From NCBI RefSeq assembly GCF_964204645.1, contig NC_134030.1:3885855-3949854 (forward strand): DNA of 64,000 nt. The letters are read 5' to 3'. The notes beneath the pieces are model-generated. The model was not told the origin of the DNA. It saw only the letters and a program-made list of their open reading frames with translations, and ran no database searches. Origin of the DNA: Tubulanus polymorphus (lineage: Eukaryota; Nemertea; Palaeonemertea; Tubulaniformes; Tubulanidae). Shown here piece by piece: positions 49,257-63,148 of this stretch. The stretch's first letter is position 1; the number at the start of each line of letters is the position of its first letter. The translations under genes were made by a program, and so were the position numbers.

Positions 49257-51595
49257 GGTATACACATGCACACCCGCGGGTCCATGTAGCGTGCTATCTT
49301 TCTTTGTTCGTGTGTGGAAATAATTTGTGATAAGATTAAACACCCATTTTGTAGAGAAAAATGTGAAAGGTTAATGATTAATTGTAAAAGTGGTAGAAAT
49401 TAAATGTGAAAAAATCAATGTCTGAAATAATATAGTGAAGATTCAGTCGCAGTGATTATAGAGAGATTGTAGTGTCAGATCAACCAGATCAGTTGTACTG
49501 AGTTATCTCCCTCAAAGTCAGGAGCAACGTGACAAAGAGTCACAGTGAAAGTTAACAGTTCCAGAGGAACATCGAGTCATGAGTCTGAACTGACTTTAAA
49601 TCAGGTATGATATTGAAATTGTATAAATCAATTTTCAAAGTCTCAAAATTGAAAATTATTCATATTTTGTGTTTTCTTGTAGCAAATATTGAGAGGTCCA
49701 CAGAACTGAGTCACCAGAGATGAGACAATCACCAGCCATCCGTTAGATGAATGTCGCCACTGAGATCAGTGGTACTGATTCATCTCCGTCAAAGTCAGCA
49801 AAAAAGTTACAGTCGCAAAGGAAAGTTAACTGTTCCAGAGGAACGTCGAGTCATTAGTCTGAACTGACTATAAATCAGGTATGATATTGAAATTATAGGG
49901 ATCAATTTTCAATGTCTCAAAATTAAGAGTTATTCATGATTTGTGTTTTCTTGTAGCAAATATTGACGAATAAAGTGTCACCAGAGATGAGACAATCACC
50001 AGGCATCAGTTAGATGAATGTCACCACTCAGATCAGTAGTAGTGAGTAATCTCCGTCAAAGTAGGGAACAAAGTTACTGAGTCACGAGGAAAGTTAACAG
50101 TTCCAACGGAACGTCGAGTCATTAGTCTGAACTGACTATAAATCAGGTATGTTAAGATACAGATAACATTGATTTCTTGTTTTAGGAAAAGTCCCAAACA
50201 TTATGATGGTTTGTTACATGTTTTCTTATAGCAAATCGTTAGACACGCAATACCAGAGGAATGATCAGTCATTGAACAGACTATAAGTCAGTCATAAAAA
50301 TGAAAAATTACTCATATTTTTTGTTTTCTTGTAGCAAATGTGGAAAGGTTTACCGCAGAACTGATTGTCACCAGAGATGAGACAATCACCGGGCATCAGT
50401 TAGACGAATGTCACCACTGAGATCAGTAGTACTGAGTCAACTGCCTCAGTCAAGCTGCAAAGTAGAGTCACAAAGTTAACAGTTGCAAAGGAACGTCGAG
50501 TCATTAGTCTGAACTGACTATAAATCAGGTATGATATTGAAAATTACATCAATTTTCAAGTCTTACATTCAAAATTATACATATTTTTTGTTTTCCTGTT
50601 GTAATAAGGAAATATCTAGAGATGGTATGTTACTACAAGATGGAAAAATACCTTCAGGGATTGACATGAATATTATCCCTTAGTTGAAAGGATGAAAGAA
50701 TGGATGAGTCATGAATCTGAATTGACTATAAATCAGGTATATATTGTAATAGATAGATTAATTTTATTGATTTAGTGATTGTTGAAAATATCCTTTAAAG
50801 TTCGTTGTTTGATTGTCTTGTAGGTGAAAATATGTGAAACATCTAATTAAACACGATGTTGGCTTTGATATTCAGATGGCAACTGTTGACCATTTGAGAA
50901 TACCTGCGTTGCTGGAACTTGTAGAACACTAATGTGTTGCTGGAACTTGTAGAGCACTAATGTGTTGCTGGAACTTGGAACTGTAATGCGTTGCTGGAAC
51001 TTGGAGAACTCTAATGCGTTGCTGGACCTTGGAGAACACTAATGTGTTGCTGGAACTTGGAACTGTAATGCGTTGCTGGAACTTGGAGATCTCTAGTGCG
51101 TTGCTGGAACTTGAAGAACTCTAATGCGTTGCTGGAACTTGTAGAACACTAATGCGTTGCTGGAACTTGGAGAACACTAATGCGTTGCTGGAACTTGAAG
51201 AACTCTAATGCGTTGCTGGAACTTGGAGAACTCGAATGCGTTGCTGGAACTTGGAACTCTAATGCGTTGCTGGAACTTGGAGAACACTTATGTGTTGCTG
51301 GAACTTGGAACTCTAATGCGTTGCTGGAATTTGGAGAACACTAATGCGTAGCTGGAACTTGGAGAACACTAATGTGTTGCTCGGACTTGGAGAACTCGAA
51401 TGCTTTGCTGGAACTTGGAGAACACTAATGCGTTGCTGGAACTTGGAGAACTCTAATGTGTTGCTCGAACTTGGAGAACTCTAATGCATGTTAAGAATTG
51501 GAGAATTATTGTCTGGGTGCAACTGACCCTGTATATGAACATGTGTGTTCAATTCGAATTTTATTTTAATTTAAATAAAACAAGTTAGAATATCT
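49257..51595 (+). ncRNA. Candidate spliced non-coding RNA built of repeated exon-intron units (copy 2)
   Basis: Counterpart of 15264-17490. Proposed exons: 49257-49604, 49683-49878, 49957-50146, 50232-50291, 50335-50528, about 50609-50736 and 50824 to about 51595, with AATAAA at 51574-51579. The borders are the same as in copy 1, including the degenerate donor after the short fourth exon. Substitutions are scattered, but none falls in the GT/AG dinucleotides of the well-formed introns. Confidence 0.4.
50905..51490. repeat. 26-28-bp minisatellite (copy 2)
   Basis: Same family as 16909-17390, about 21 units, with a different order of full and short variants. Confidence 0.93.
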
Positions 51596-52549
51596 TTGAT
51601 TGTTTCTAAAGAGTATTTGATGTTGTTTTGAGGTGGAACTGAAATGCAGCAGTCAGTTCCGTAGTGTGTTTGAATATTGACATAACATGATGACTGACCT
51701 TGATTTATTTGTGTTGACTTCTGTCAGTGTTTGTTAATTACGACTGTTTTAATTCATTTGTTATTGTAAATACATACTTATTTCAATAAAATGGTATGAG
51801 GATCTGTAGAGGAGCCGAGTCCTTGGTGTAGAATAAGTAAAACGAGGTGGTTAGTACTTTATAGGTGTGACTTGTGTATTTGAAGTACCGGTACCGGCAC
51901 GAGCTTTTAGATTTATTGATTTCATGGTGTTTAAATGTTTAAATAAATTATATTGATTTAAAATGGTGTTTGATAATTGGTTGAATGAAGTCTTTGTTTA
52001 CTTATGTTTACTTATATGATACATGTACGTATTGAACTATTGATCACAACTACTGATCTATTCGTGGTTTAGTTGTTCGCTACAAATTGTTTTGTGGTTC
52101 TTTTTTCTGTAATCTACAGTAGACTCGGCTCTTAACTCGAATCACATTAATCAAGTATAGTATCACATTGACTCGAGCTCTCCCTCCCTCTCTCCTCGAC
52201 TGACTTGTTCGAATGGATTTTAGTTAGAACTCGGTCTACTCATGGACATGTAAACTAGTTTAAGTCCAGATTGTATTTACACTTTTATAAAGTGTAATGA
52301 GAGATAACTTCAGTAAACTTTCACTTCAATTCGTGCCAATCTTGGTCTCAGTTCGTCCCAGTAAGGGTGAGCCGGTTTACTGTAGTGTTTGTCACCTTAC
52401 CCCAGACCTGCTGGATTACAATCTTATTTAAAGATGAATATTATAGACAGCAGATTGATACAGTTTTATTTTACAAACAGAAGATGTGTTAGAAATAAAC
52501 TTATCTAATAGAGGTTCATAGTATACTGCGAGATGAGTTGATCCCTACA

Positions 52550-52700
52550 CTGTACAGAGGTGTCCCGGGTTCGAATCCAGTAATAAGTGACGCTGATTCA
52601 GAGTGGTCCTGATGCTGAATAGAAGATGTACAGGGATGTCCTGGGTTCGAACCCAGTAATCATCGACACTGATTCAGAATGGCCCTGATGCTGAATAGGG
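52550..52700. repeat. Two-unit ~76-bp repeat with tRNA B-box-like motifs (copy 2)
   Basis: Both B-box-like strings (52568-52578 and 52644-52654) are identical to copy 1. A minus-strand ORF across them is not supported in copy 1. Confidence 0.6.
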
Positions 52701-55209
52701 GATCTATTTAATTGTTTTTGCGACCTCGCACAAATCTTAGCGCGCAAAAATTTGTTTTTTCTCGTGGAGGATGAAAAAAATATCCGTATATCCCGATCAG
52801 CCACCAGAGTTGTTCTAGAAGAACATGGCTGATTATTCCAAGCGAATAACTTTCCTTTTCGACTTGATTAACAACCAACAATCATTACTCACTTAATATT
52901 GAATGTAAACATTGCATTAACCTTGGGATTTACGAACTTGTCGTCGAAGCGTTCGTTATCGCGCAGATAACTTAACAGTACAACATTATTCTGACGACAT
53001 AAAACTGTCAAACTCGCGAATTACGGGACAAAGAAGAATTATGACACGGGATTAATTGTATACAACATACGTCACAGGACGGAATAATACAGCGATATTG
53101 TACGTGTCCTTTTATTCATAATTCATCGTAAACTACTCGCATCCCTTCTCGTATTCAGAAACAAACATTGATTATTATCATATCGACCGGCTTATAAATT
53201 GCGACTCTTTCTCCTCTGAGATATTATTCCTGTCCCAGTGGCTTAATTTTACAAGACTGTACAAATGCCGATTGTCATCAATCGCCGTCTCGATCGGCAC
53301 AGTTGTTTCCGGGTCAGCGAACGCTTAATATTTGGCAAAATCTGTCTCTGGACTCGATTGAAAACTCGAAAAGAAAATAATTATTAGTGAAAATTGTCAC
53401 ATCGACGCAAAATTTGAATTTATCGGTTCGGAAACATCGTAATCTGGCTTTTATGACTCGAAACTATCTACTAGTCTTAATAAACATATATCATTTAATG
53501 CCCCCCGATGAAAAAAGCCGCTCTCCGGCCGAATAAAGCAATTTGCTACAGTGCGACGAGCTGCTCAATTTGGCGACAGGATTATCGACAACTCGTCTCA
53601 AATCATGGGAAGCAATATTTCCCTGAGGAGTATACGATCAACTGACAGCGTTCTCATTTCAGCATAGTGATCCGTTTAAAACGTATAATATCGTTAGCTA
53701 CTTCTACGATACATACGCTAATTATATACTTAATGCTTTCGATCATATTGAATTCCATCTGTCAAGACGAACAACGAAACAATTAAAACGGCTTTCACAA
53801 TATGTTGACGTGTTAGAAAAATAAAGAACCGAACGATATTTTGTGATGATCTGGTTTTCAGAAATCAAGAGAAGATATTTCGCAATTAACACAGTTTTCT
53901 AAAAACAGATATCATCCCTATAAACTACAAGTTTATTAGCGATGAGATTTCATATCAAAATCTGCAATAAAAAATCCAGGCCAAATATATATACCCGATA
54001 CGGGTGGATAAGAGTACATACATTTCCCATGATATTGTACTTGGGGGGAAATGTAGGCTACGTCGAGAGCGTGTCCATTTTATAGGAACGGTCGTATCTG
54101 AATCTGTCCATATGATGGTATTATAGCCTAACGAAAATGACTGATTGCTGCTGAATTAAACTTTCGGGTTTAAATGTGACACTGGCCTATAAAACTCGCC
54201 CTGAATTATAGTAAATGAAATCCGTCTGTCAGAGACACATGTAATCATCAACCCGAGTACAACATTGTCTCTATTTGAATTGTATTTCCCGCAGAAATCA
54301 ATTCCTAGATCCGATTATCAGATTGTTAATGAGCTATGAATATTATATTGGAAGGGTTGCGTTGCCATTTCACTCGCGTTTATAGTGTTATATCATCGTA
54401 TGTCGGGATTGATTTCCGAACTGGGTTTGATGCGGCCTTCTTGTAAAGCACCTCTCACACGGTCCATAAATTGGGTGGAGGGAAGAAAATCACATTTTAA
54501 GTACATCCAAATTTTATTTCAACGTCAAATTCCATGGGTTACATATCATTCAATTAAAGAAACAACGCATAAATGATATAGACGACAGACTTGGCTCGTA
54601 TTGTAACTTCATTGTTTCTTTTTGAATTCTATGATCAATCCCGATTGATAGGTTACCTCGAAAATCAGGTTTTTTACATTGAGTTCGGAGATGTTTAAGC
54701 ATTCTCCGATAGCAGATGAGAACTCCATCGACTGTTCTAGATTACTCGCGTGCCACAGTATGAAAGTCGAACTACCGAGTTAGTTCACAAATTCACTTCT
54801 TGATTTGCATAGGGGCACCACCCGACAATAGATAAAGACTACTCGCAGGAATCACAGAGGCCTGACACAAAAGGTATACTCGAGTGGGGGCCACCACTGG
54901 GTTTACTCACTCACAATACGGGGCTGTTGTTTTTTGTCCCTTCAAAGTAGAAATTATACCCTCCGAAACTTTATCATCTGGAGGATTCTTAAACATTTCT
55001 GTCGGACCAAAATTCGTGTTTCAACATGGGTCAGTTCACACCATCTATTTTCCTAAATTTTAGAGATCAACTAAATCATTTCACATAACAATTAATATCA
55101 TGAATTAGGCCTACCCCTCATTACAATCTGAAATATAAAAAAAGAAACACTCGAGGCGAGCTATCTAGTCCCGTTAAGAAAAAAAATTGCCAGCCAAATG
55201 TATAGTTTA

Positions 55210-55300
55210 TTTTAGCGGGATTCGAAACTGCGACCTCCAGCAATAAGCAGGGGAAGCTAACAAGGCAAGCGTGCTAACCACTGGGCCATAGATCTCAGGT
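55210..55300 (-). mobile_element. tRNA-derived SINE fragment (copy 2)
   Basis: Counterpart of 21100-21190. The A box (55278-55288) and the B-box-like motif are unchanged, with one or two substitutions between them. Confidence 0.6.
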
Positions 55301-55553
55301 AATCTGTCCGCATTGTAAGTTTGCCTGCTATGTGATTTTGTATGTCTCTGCTTAAAATCGACAATTTTCAAAGTAAATCGTAGACAGTTTTTAAACGGAT
55401 GAGTTAACCGGGGTAAACTTAAGACACACCACGATGAGCATTAATTGAATTTGCGTGGTTTCGAACCAAATGAAATTTTTATGTGGTATTGATGAGGTTC
55501 GAATCCCATCAGGAAAGGATTTTCTTGACGTGGCGGGAATATTAGTACTTTTC

Positions 55554-55625
55554 ATTGGTCAGGATCAGTGACGTCACACTGTCAGTATAAATACTCAGGT
55601 CAGCTGATCCCTCCTTCCAGTTCGG
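55554..55625 (+). promoter_or_regulatory. RNA polymerase II promoter: CCAAT, CRE, TATA, Inr (copy 2)
   Basis: Identical elements: ATTGG 55554-55558, TGACGTCA 55569-55576, TATAAATA 55586-55593, Inr A at 55619. From the CCAAT box through the first donor there is no difference from copy 1, so both gene copies should respond to the same factors. Confidence 0.85.
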
Positions 55626-55636
55626 CCATCTTTCAG
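55619..55636 (+). other. Non-coding first exon, 18 nt (copy 2)
   Basis: Identical to copy 1. Intron 1 is 55637-56257 with the same donor and acceptor. Confidence 0.7.
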
Positions 55637-56374
55637 GTAAGCAAACGTCGTCCATTTTATTTATTTCTTTCGATCAAATCTATTTATTAATCTTACTTCT
55701 AAATTTCATACATAGACCTTAGGTTTCGCATACGGTTTTGTTTAAGACAATTTCAAAAGTTCCGAAAGTTCGGATTATATCATATACGTGTTTAATTATG
55801 ACATTTCCATTGTGATGTTCTTTTTGCTCAAAATTGTCCAAATCGTATTTTTAATATTTAGAAGTAAATTACAACATTTGACTTTCATTTTCGTTCTCGT
55901 AAAAATGAAGACGTTATTGTGATTTTATTGAGGAATTTTATTTAATTTATTTATGAAATTTTCGGAAGCAGTTATTCTGCTGTTCAAATCTACGCGCTAA
56001 TGCGGCTAGTTGACATGCCTAGGTGTAATACACAGACCGCTCAGTCTATTCAACCATGACTCGAATCCATAGAAACCTTTTATTCGAAGCGTCGTTCAAC
56101 TTAATTCTGGTGGCTTCTATATTTAATATTTAGAAAATAATGATGCCCAATAATTTAATGTTATTATTATCTAATGCAAACTCGAGTTAGCTATTTCTTA
56201 GAATCAATAATTTTCGATTTTCTTGATTTTTATAACATTATTGTTTTTACATTGCAGCAGCAGCAGCAGCAGTGACAGCAGCAGTACAAGACAAACATTG
56301 ATACCAGCAAATTTATTACAACTTCAACTTAAACTTTAAACGAATTCAACTTCTACTTCAGCAGCAACACGACC

Positions 56375-56474
56375 ATGTCTTCAAAATATGACATTTTTTC
56401 CGGATTGATAAAGGTAGTGCGCGCCGAGGTCCTGACACTCGACCCTGTATCCCTCGGCGCGTTTTGTGATTTGA
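56375..56474 (+). CDS. Orphan proline-rich nuclear-type protein, coding exon 1 (copy 2)
   Basis: Counterpart of 22266-22365: same ATG context, same 33 codons plus one base, and the same donor. One nonsynonymous change (Ile at residue 12). The 5' UTR CAG run is one unit longer, and a 4-bp stretch is missing just before the ATG. Neither affects the frame. Confidence 0.75.
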
Positions 56475-57071
56475 GTAAGTACAAACTCTACTTCATCAAA
56501 TTCTCGATTATTTTTAGTGACAAGCATCTAAAATTATTTGATTTCCAACATCTGAAATTGTTTGATCTCAAATTCACAATTATTTTATCTCAAATCTCCA
56601 CATTATTGGATACTAAATTTCAAATTGTCTCAATCTTCTATCATCAAATGTCAATTTCTTTCAATCCACTTTTTAATTTCGGAAAACTCAATTTATGTCT
56701 CACACTGATTTCATTTCAATTTATTTTGAAAATATAATTTTATGTTTCTAGTCTTTTATTCTTTTTCAAGTTACTCAACTTAAACTCAATTTAATTTGCT
56801 AATGATTCTAATGGTGAATAATTGATTAATTTGAATTGAATTGAATAAAATAGTGAGTAGAGGTTCTGGTGGATGAGAATGAACTTGAGGAAGTAACTTC
56901 ATTTCCTGGTTCCTGGTTTTCAAATATCGTCGAAATTGTGAAATATTCATCAAGTTTCTCATATGCAATGCTGTATCCAGTCAATAGAGATAAGTTACAA
57001 CATAAACAGTTTAAACTGGCTAGGCCTCCAGACCAATGCACTTCATGGAAAATCCTGATTTATATGTTTAA

Positions 57072-57310
57072 TAAATCAAGTAACTGGACTGCGCGGTTCA
57101 GTCCATTTTAGTCAGTAAGCAGACTGCAGTTTAGTCCATATTTTAATCAGTAACTGGACTGCGGTGTAGTCCATATTTTAGTCTATAACTGGACTGCGCT
57201 GTAGTCCATCGTTTAGTCAATAACTGGACTGCGGTTTTGTCGATAGTTTAGTCAATAACTAGACTGCAGTTTAGACTGCTGTTCAGGAACCGGACAGCTG
57301 TTTAGTCCGT
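57072..57310. repeat. ~30-35-bp repeats with agtcaataactggactgcgg (copy 2)
   Basis: Counterpart of 22960-23200. Related units are at about 60075-60140. Confidence 0.75.
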
Positions 57311-58816
57311 ATCCAGATACCCGTCACATTATGGGACCAACTTTTTAGATACCGCTAAAAAGTAACACTAGTATTTACGGTACTTTCGTTTTTCTCTGCG
57401 ACTCCAGGATCCAACAACATGTGATTTTCTTTTTATTAATCATTGATCAAACGTCAGGAAATTCAGGATCACTTTTTTAATTAATTGGTTAAACTTCGTT
57501 CTTCGTATCTCTAGGTAGTTGCTCGCGACAGTTTGAGATCCCGAGATTATGGCTGGAAGGAGGTATATCTCACGACTGCTATCATGAGCTTATCTGCGAA
57601 CTAGTCTCAAGTCGCACCCACTCAATGTTTATTTTAGATCTAAACTAGGATATGATGTTTGATACGAATGTCTTTCACTAGCTCGGCTCATAGTCCGAAT
57701 CTTCATCGTCTATTTGTTGGCGAATCCTAAATATTGCGGCCTTGCGGTAAATAGAGTTTAAACACGATTTATTTCTAACGGATTCATTATTACAGTCAAT
57801 GGTTGCCGCCTCGTTCTGAGTCATTTTAGTTGTGACCTTCCGCAGGACGTGGTTCTTACTTTAACTGAGCAGATCATCCCGTCTGTGCCTACATTTGTTG
57901 CTATAATAACGCCCAGCTGCCATAGAATTCTTCAATGGTGTATCTGTGAGTTTTTACAAACGCCCAAGATTCCTTGTTTCCTTGTGGACTGCGAGTGACA
58001 TTAACTACCAGCAGCCATGACACGTATCCATCAATGAATCGTCTGCAACATCACTGGTTCAGTTTCAATCATCCTTACGTGCCGTTCGTTTCGTGAAGTT
58101 TTGGATCGACTATTTCGTCATTTTCGTTGTTCTTGTACGGAAGTAGATTGATTTGTGTCGTCAACAGTTGCAGACTGAAGTACTCAGTAATTTCTTGCAC
58201 AAGTTGAAGTTTTCTGCATCGATCATGCAGCAGATGTCTGTTGGCAGGTGTCTGTTGGTAGGTGTCCATATGCAGATGTTTTTTTTTTGCAGTTTCAGCG
58301 TGAAATCATTAGCCATCTCTTCATTTACTTATAGGAGGTTTACATGTTTGTTATCAGTCAGCATCCCACATTATTAACATCTCGGACCAGTTATCCAGTC
58401 CAAATCGATGAATTTCACCAACAGCACCCCCTAGAAAGAATTTATGCAATATTTTCAGCTGTTTCGAGGTAATTCCAATCAGAAACATTTGTTAACAATT
58501 TTATCTTTTCCACTCTATTGTGTACGAATCATTTCAATCTTTGTCGACCAAATCCAACATTCATGTTTGAATACATAGATCCATATGTGTCGGTAATTAG
58601 CTCGCTATATTCTACTCATTAACATTGCTTGTTATTCTTTCCTCACCTTAAAATTTTCGTTTAATTTTTCGAATCTGCAGTTTTACATCCAGGGTAATAT
58701 ACATGAAGCGGCCGATTACAACTTCAGGACATGCGTCAGTGAAGATTACAATTTCCGCTTCTTGTTATGGGTCGACAACAAATCGTCTATCCAGTGTTTT
58801 CAGTAAGAAATTAACA

Positions 58817-58924
58817 AGCCAGGTCCCTTTGAAAAACAGGAGGGTCACATCCTATGTGACAGTCCCTGAAAAAACAGTGGGGTCCTTAAAAAATGACAGA
58901 CGGGTCTGAGACCCGGACCTGGCT
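58817..58924. mobile_element. Short foldback MITE-like element (copy 2)
   Basis: Counterpart of 24708-24816. One base is lost from the right terminal repeat, and the agacgcgtct palindrome is degraded to agacgggtct. Confidence 0.55.
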
Positions 58925-59179
58925 CTTATCGAAAACACTGCTATCATCCATCGCTTTTTCGTTACTACGTTCGAAGGAATTTCTGATCTTTGTCCATTGG
59001 CCCGTTTTTACTCTTCGTCCCTTTCAATGTTCACTGTCCATTGCTTAATCATAAGGGCTTTCATGGTGCAACGATCCTACTAAGTCCCAAAGGATCAAAT
59101 ATCGATGACCATTTTGACAGAACGTTTCCTTTCGTTTCGACGTATCTTTTTTACATGTATGAATCATGATATTACTTTC

Positions 59180-59526
59180 CATTTCTTTTTGATTGGTTCA
59201 GCATCCTGTTGATCGATAAATCAAGTAGCACTGTTCTTGCGGTGGACCGGTGGTCAACAATTTCTGTCGATTCTTTTTCATAATCCTTATCGCTTGCGGA
59301 TTCTAGACTAAAGTTTCTTCAATTCTCTCGAATATCGTTAAAATTTTCTTGTATGTTTTTTAAAATTCCTCCAGCAACGATTCGAGAACTGTAACTTGTT
59401 TTTCGTCGATATCTTCTCTGAGGAGTGCTCCATTTTTCTCAACATTTTTTCAGATGTTGATAATAAACATTGTTGTTGTTTCTTCAGTTCTGCCCGGATG
59501 GCTTCACCTTCAGAGGGCTCACCCAT
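59180..59526 (-). pseudogene. Decayed coding remnant, possibly retroelement gag-like (copy 2)
   Basis: Counterpart of 25084-25434 with the same frame breaks, so decay predates the 34-kb duplication. The CAA run is one codon shorter. Confidence 0.3.
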
Positions 59527-60240
59527 CCATGAAAATAATACTAAAAAATACTACTGTTGGTTATGACCAGGAATGAAGTTTTGCAGAGAGATGACGAAGT
59601 GACGATGTGCAATCCATTGATTCTTTACTAAACTGAATTGCTGCTTTATTTCTATATTAAAAACTACAAAAGTATCAGCTTATCATCTCATGGACGGTGT
59701 GCGATCGGACGGTGTGAGCGGAAGTTGCGATTAGCACAGATGTTGCCGCGGGATCCGGATAAGTGCCAGTTACACGCTTATCTCTGTACTGAGGAGAATC
59801 ATTCACAAAATCGCTACTTTTGGTTTACAGTTCCAACTTCTCTTTTTGTCAGAACGTCAAAATTCACTTCTTTTTTTACTCTCTTTAGTATTCGTCTGAT
59901 TGTAATTAGGTCGCACCAACATTGTGTAGGAAACTCAACATGTAATATGCCATAATTACTATTTATACAGATCAATCTATCCAATATTCTGAATTATTCA
60001 GTAAAAATGAATATAGCGAAAATCTGACAAGAATATTGCTACTTTTCAGCTGCACCAAAGCATACGGTCCCATACAGTGGTTTAGTCAGTATCCGGACCA
60101 CAGTTTAGTCAGTATCCGGACCACAGTTTAGTCAGTAACGAAACTGTGTGATTCATTTCGTTCTGAGAACAGATTTTATCAAATTTCCTCTAGCTGTTCT
60201 TCAGATAGGCCTACCCTTTGACTAAATGTTTTATTTTCAG

Positions 60241-60414
60241 AATTCTTTTATAAAAAGTATATCCTCCACCGTTATCCAGGCCTGACATTTATCAAGGTCT
60301 ATCCTGTTTTACACCTTACAAGTTCGACAGCGACATTTGATATTGTTTTTTCTGTAAATGGCTGCAGCTGTATTCATAGTGAATTATTCCACTGAATGAT
60401 TCTATACTTGAATG
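60241..60414 (+). other. Candidate alternative exon inside the large intron (copy 2)
   Basis: Same borders and the same in-frame TGA. One conservative substitution (Tyr to Phe) and one synonymous change against copy 1. Confidence 0.3.
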
Positions 60415-60562
60415 GTAAGTAGTGACTTATTTGAAATACTTAATGAATTCATTTGAAAAAGGCCTAAATTCTAAATATCATTAATTGTTCGCGTTTTAAC
60501 GATGTTTGATTTTTATAGATAAAAATCTTATTATAATTTGTAGTGAATGGATTTGATTGTAT

Positions 60563-60685
60563 GAAGGTACAGCAGTGGACAGTGTCATGTGAAATGGTTT
60601 TTACCCCTGATGGTTGTTTCTGAAGGTACAGTAGCCGGCAGTGTCATGTGAAATGGTTTTTAACCCTGATGGTTGTTTCTGAGAA
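60563..60685. repeat. Two 59-bp repeats (copy 2)
   Basis: Counterpart of 26475-26597. The larger downstream array of the same family is missing from copy 2 because of the 2.94-kb deletion. Confidence 0.8.
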
Positions 60686-61054
60686 TAACAGTTGAAGTTT
60701 TTCGTTTGATGATGAAAATACAGAAGAAATATGAATGAAATTTTTGGTGTCATTTTTCTGTTTGTCATGCAATGAAAATGAATTAGACTTACTTAGCAAA
60801 AACCATAGGGAAATGTACAGTACTCGAAGGAAATATCACAATTTTTGGAACTAAAATTCGGTGAAAATTCATTTTAGAAAAAAATATTTTCAAATGTATC
60901 GCATTTTATTGGATTTTTTGCCCTTAATGATACTGTAGACTTCGCTTAAACTGGTAGACGGTCTATATCTGGTATAATCTGTTCAATTCGATGAAATAAA
61001 GATGAAATGTTGTTCTAAATACATATGTTTTGCCTTTTATGGTATTGCTCTGTT

Positions 61055-61330
61055 CGATGATGATAATAATAACAATATTATGCGTCTGATGTAGCCCTAA
61101 ATCCAGCAGCAGCTCAGAGCGCTTTACATTTTACGGTTTTATTGCCCCAGCCATTTAATGGTCTGCTGGGGTGAAGTAACATCCGAGCAGCTGCTAGGCG
61201 CTCAGGGGTCATCTATCAGGCCAGGTACCCAATTACTCCTGGGTGCAGAGAGGCAATGAGGATAAGTGTCTTGCCGGGGACACAACAGTAATATACGGGG
61301 TTCGAATCCATGACGATCTGGTTTCCCAGA
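61055..61330. mobile_element. SINE-like conserved invertebrate repeat (copy 2)
   Basis: Counterpart of 26975-27250 with a 6-bp deletion near its left side. Presence at the same place in both copies dates the insertion before the 34-kb duplication. Confidence 0.6.
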
Positions 61331-61453
61331 ACGCTTTCCGTATCCCATAAATGTTCACTTCATTTCCGTTTATTCCTAAACCGGTAAATTGTAATGGCTG
61401 TTTCCCTATATTATAGAATACATTTATGTACTATCAACCTTCTATCTCTGCTA

Positions 61454-61497
61454 GCAAAAATACATAAAAACATACATACATCTTTATGTATTTTTGC
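61454..61497. repeat. Perfect 15-bp inverted repeat (copy 2)
   Basis: Identical to copy 1, arms and loop. Confidence 0.7.
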
Positions 61498-62344
61498 TGC
61501 TAGTGATTAGGCCTTATGTTCTATTAATGCACATGCATGACTTAAACTGGTCATAGTTTCAATTACTCAAAGAGGACATCACAAGTGAACTGAATCGGAG
61601 GAAAATGTTGCGGGATAAAGAAACATGAAATGTCCAGTATATTGAAGGACTTGTGTTCGTGTGTAATTAGAGAAAAACCCTCAGAGTGCCCATCATTGTT
61701 ACTTAAAAGCAGGAAAATCAGTAGAAACTTTGGAGCTCAATAGAGTGAAAACTGTAAGAGATAAAGCTGGTAATTGAAAAGTTTGTAGGGTATGACCCTT
61801 GGATAATTTTGGTGATGATTATTCTTACTGAAAGTGAAGTCCCATGCAAATGAGCTAATTCGCATAAATCATAATCAGTGACCTATTTATTTGAAAACCC
61901 CCTAAATTGCAGGTATCAAAATGAACAAATCGGGTATCTAGCCTCAGCTAACAGCTGACAATGGAATATTCTATGTCTACAATCAGAAATATATATTTTA
62001 TGGGTAATTATAATTAGTAAATGAGCTAATAATTAAATCATGTGACCTCCGGATAAGTACCCGCTACTTTCAAATGCAAAAAAACTCAAATATTTCGAAT
62101 AGCAACACCATAAAAACGCAGCATAAAAACTTACTAATGGGTGCTGCCATTTAATCAAGCCATTTAGCGGCAGGTTTCTCCGCTGAATTCTATGCGACTA
62201 AACTGCTATAAGAAATGTCGACGAAAGTCGACAGGGCACTGAAAAGGTTATAGAAGGAATTTGGGGATTCACTACATGGTCAGATTGTATAAAATACAAA
62301 GAAATTGATTATTTTGACCGCTATTAGGCTCAATAAAACTTTTG

Positions 62345-62711
62345 ATCAAATAACCTAATGAGATGAAAAATGCTGAGATATCGCACGTGCCCCCTCATCC
62401 GAGAAACAACCGTTTGCCGCAGCCACAACAAAATGTACGCGATCCGCAGCACAATTAATTGCGCGACCCGTGAAATCATATACTGCATCGAATGCACCAA
62501 GTGCAACCTGCTGTACGTCGGCCTAACCGGAATGTCTTTACAAGAACGCGTCACACATCACGTCTCGCGCATCAGAACAAATAATTCGACTCCAGTCGCG
62601 GACCACTTCAACCAGGTCGACCACACCTACCAACACTTTCGGGTGTATGGTCTCCAACACCTACCAGGCTCGACGAGACCGATCCGCGAAGCAGCCAAAC
62701 GAGACTGGATA
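62345..62711 (+). pseudogene. Penelope-like element GIY-YIG endonuclease remnant, 3'-truncated (copy 2)
   Basis: Here the GIY-YIG region reads through in one frame from the IIYC core to REAAKRDWI, because the 7 bp missing in copy 1 are present. It is then cut at 62711 by the deletion junction. The upstream telomere-like repeats are also missing. No reverse transcriptase. Confidence 0.75.
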
Positions 62712-62716
62712 TTGGT
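62711..62716. other. Deletion junction in copy 2
   Basis: Sequence matching copy 1 up to about 28785 joins sequence matching 31723 onward, with about 3 nt of filler. It removes about 2.94 kb including the PLE end, the 59-bp array and a MITE. Confidence 0.85.
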
Positions 62717-63148
62717 CTTGATTCGTTTCAATATCAAATCGACACTAATTTTAGATACCAGAAACTAGCGTAGTACCCGTCCACGGATGGATTGTCATAA
62801 ATGTATTGGATATAGTTATAAAATGTACGCTGAAAGATTCCATTATCTGCCTCATTTATGATCTACTATACCGTTGTCTAACAATATGGTTATTACAGAT
62901 AATGAGAGTGGTAAAATTGTTTTTACAACAGCGTTAGAGGGTGGCAACCATCTCTTGTAACCAGCGACATGACAAATATGGTTGTTTCCGAACGTTCAAC
63001 TGGCCCTTCGTTCATTCTTCCACCACATCACCTTCCGTTACCTATCAATGAATATCGCCTGCTGCATTATTTTATAGGTTACTTTTTACAGATATGAAAA
63101 TTATGCGTAATATTCGTGATCCTTAATGTTTTGTTTTTTTCATTCCAG

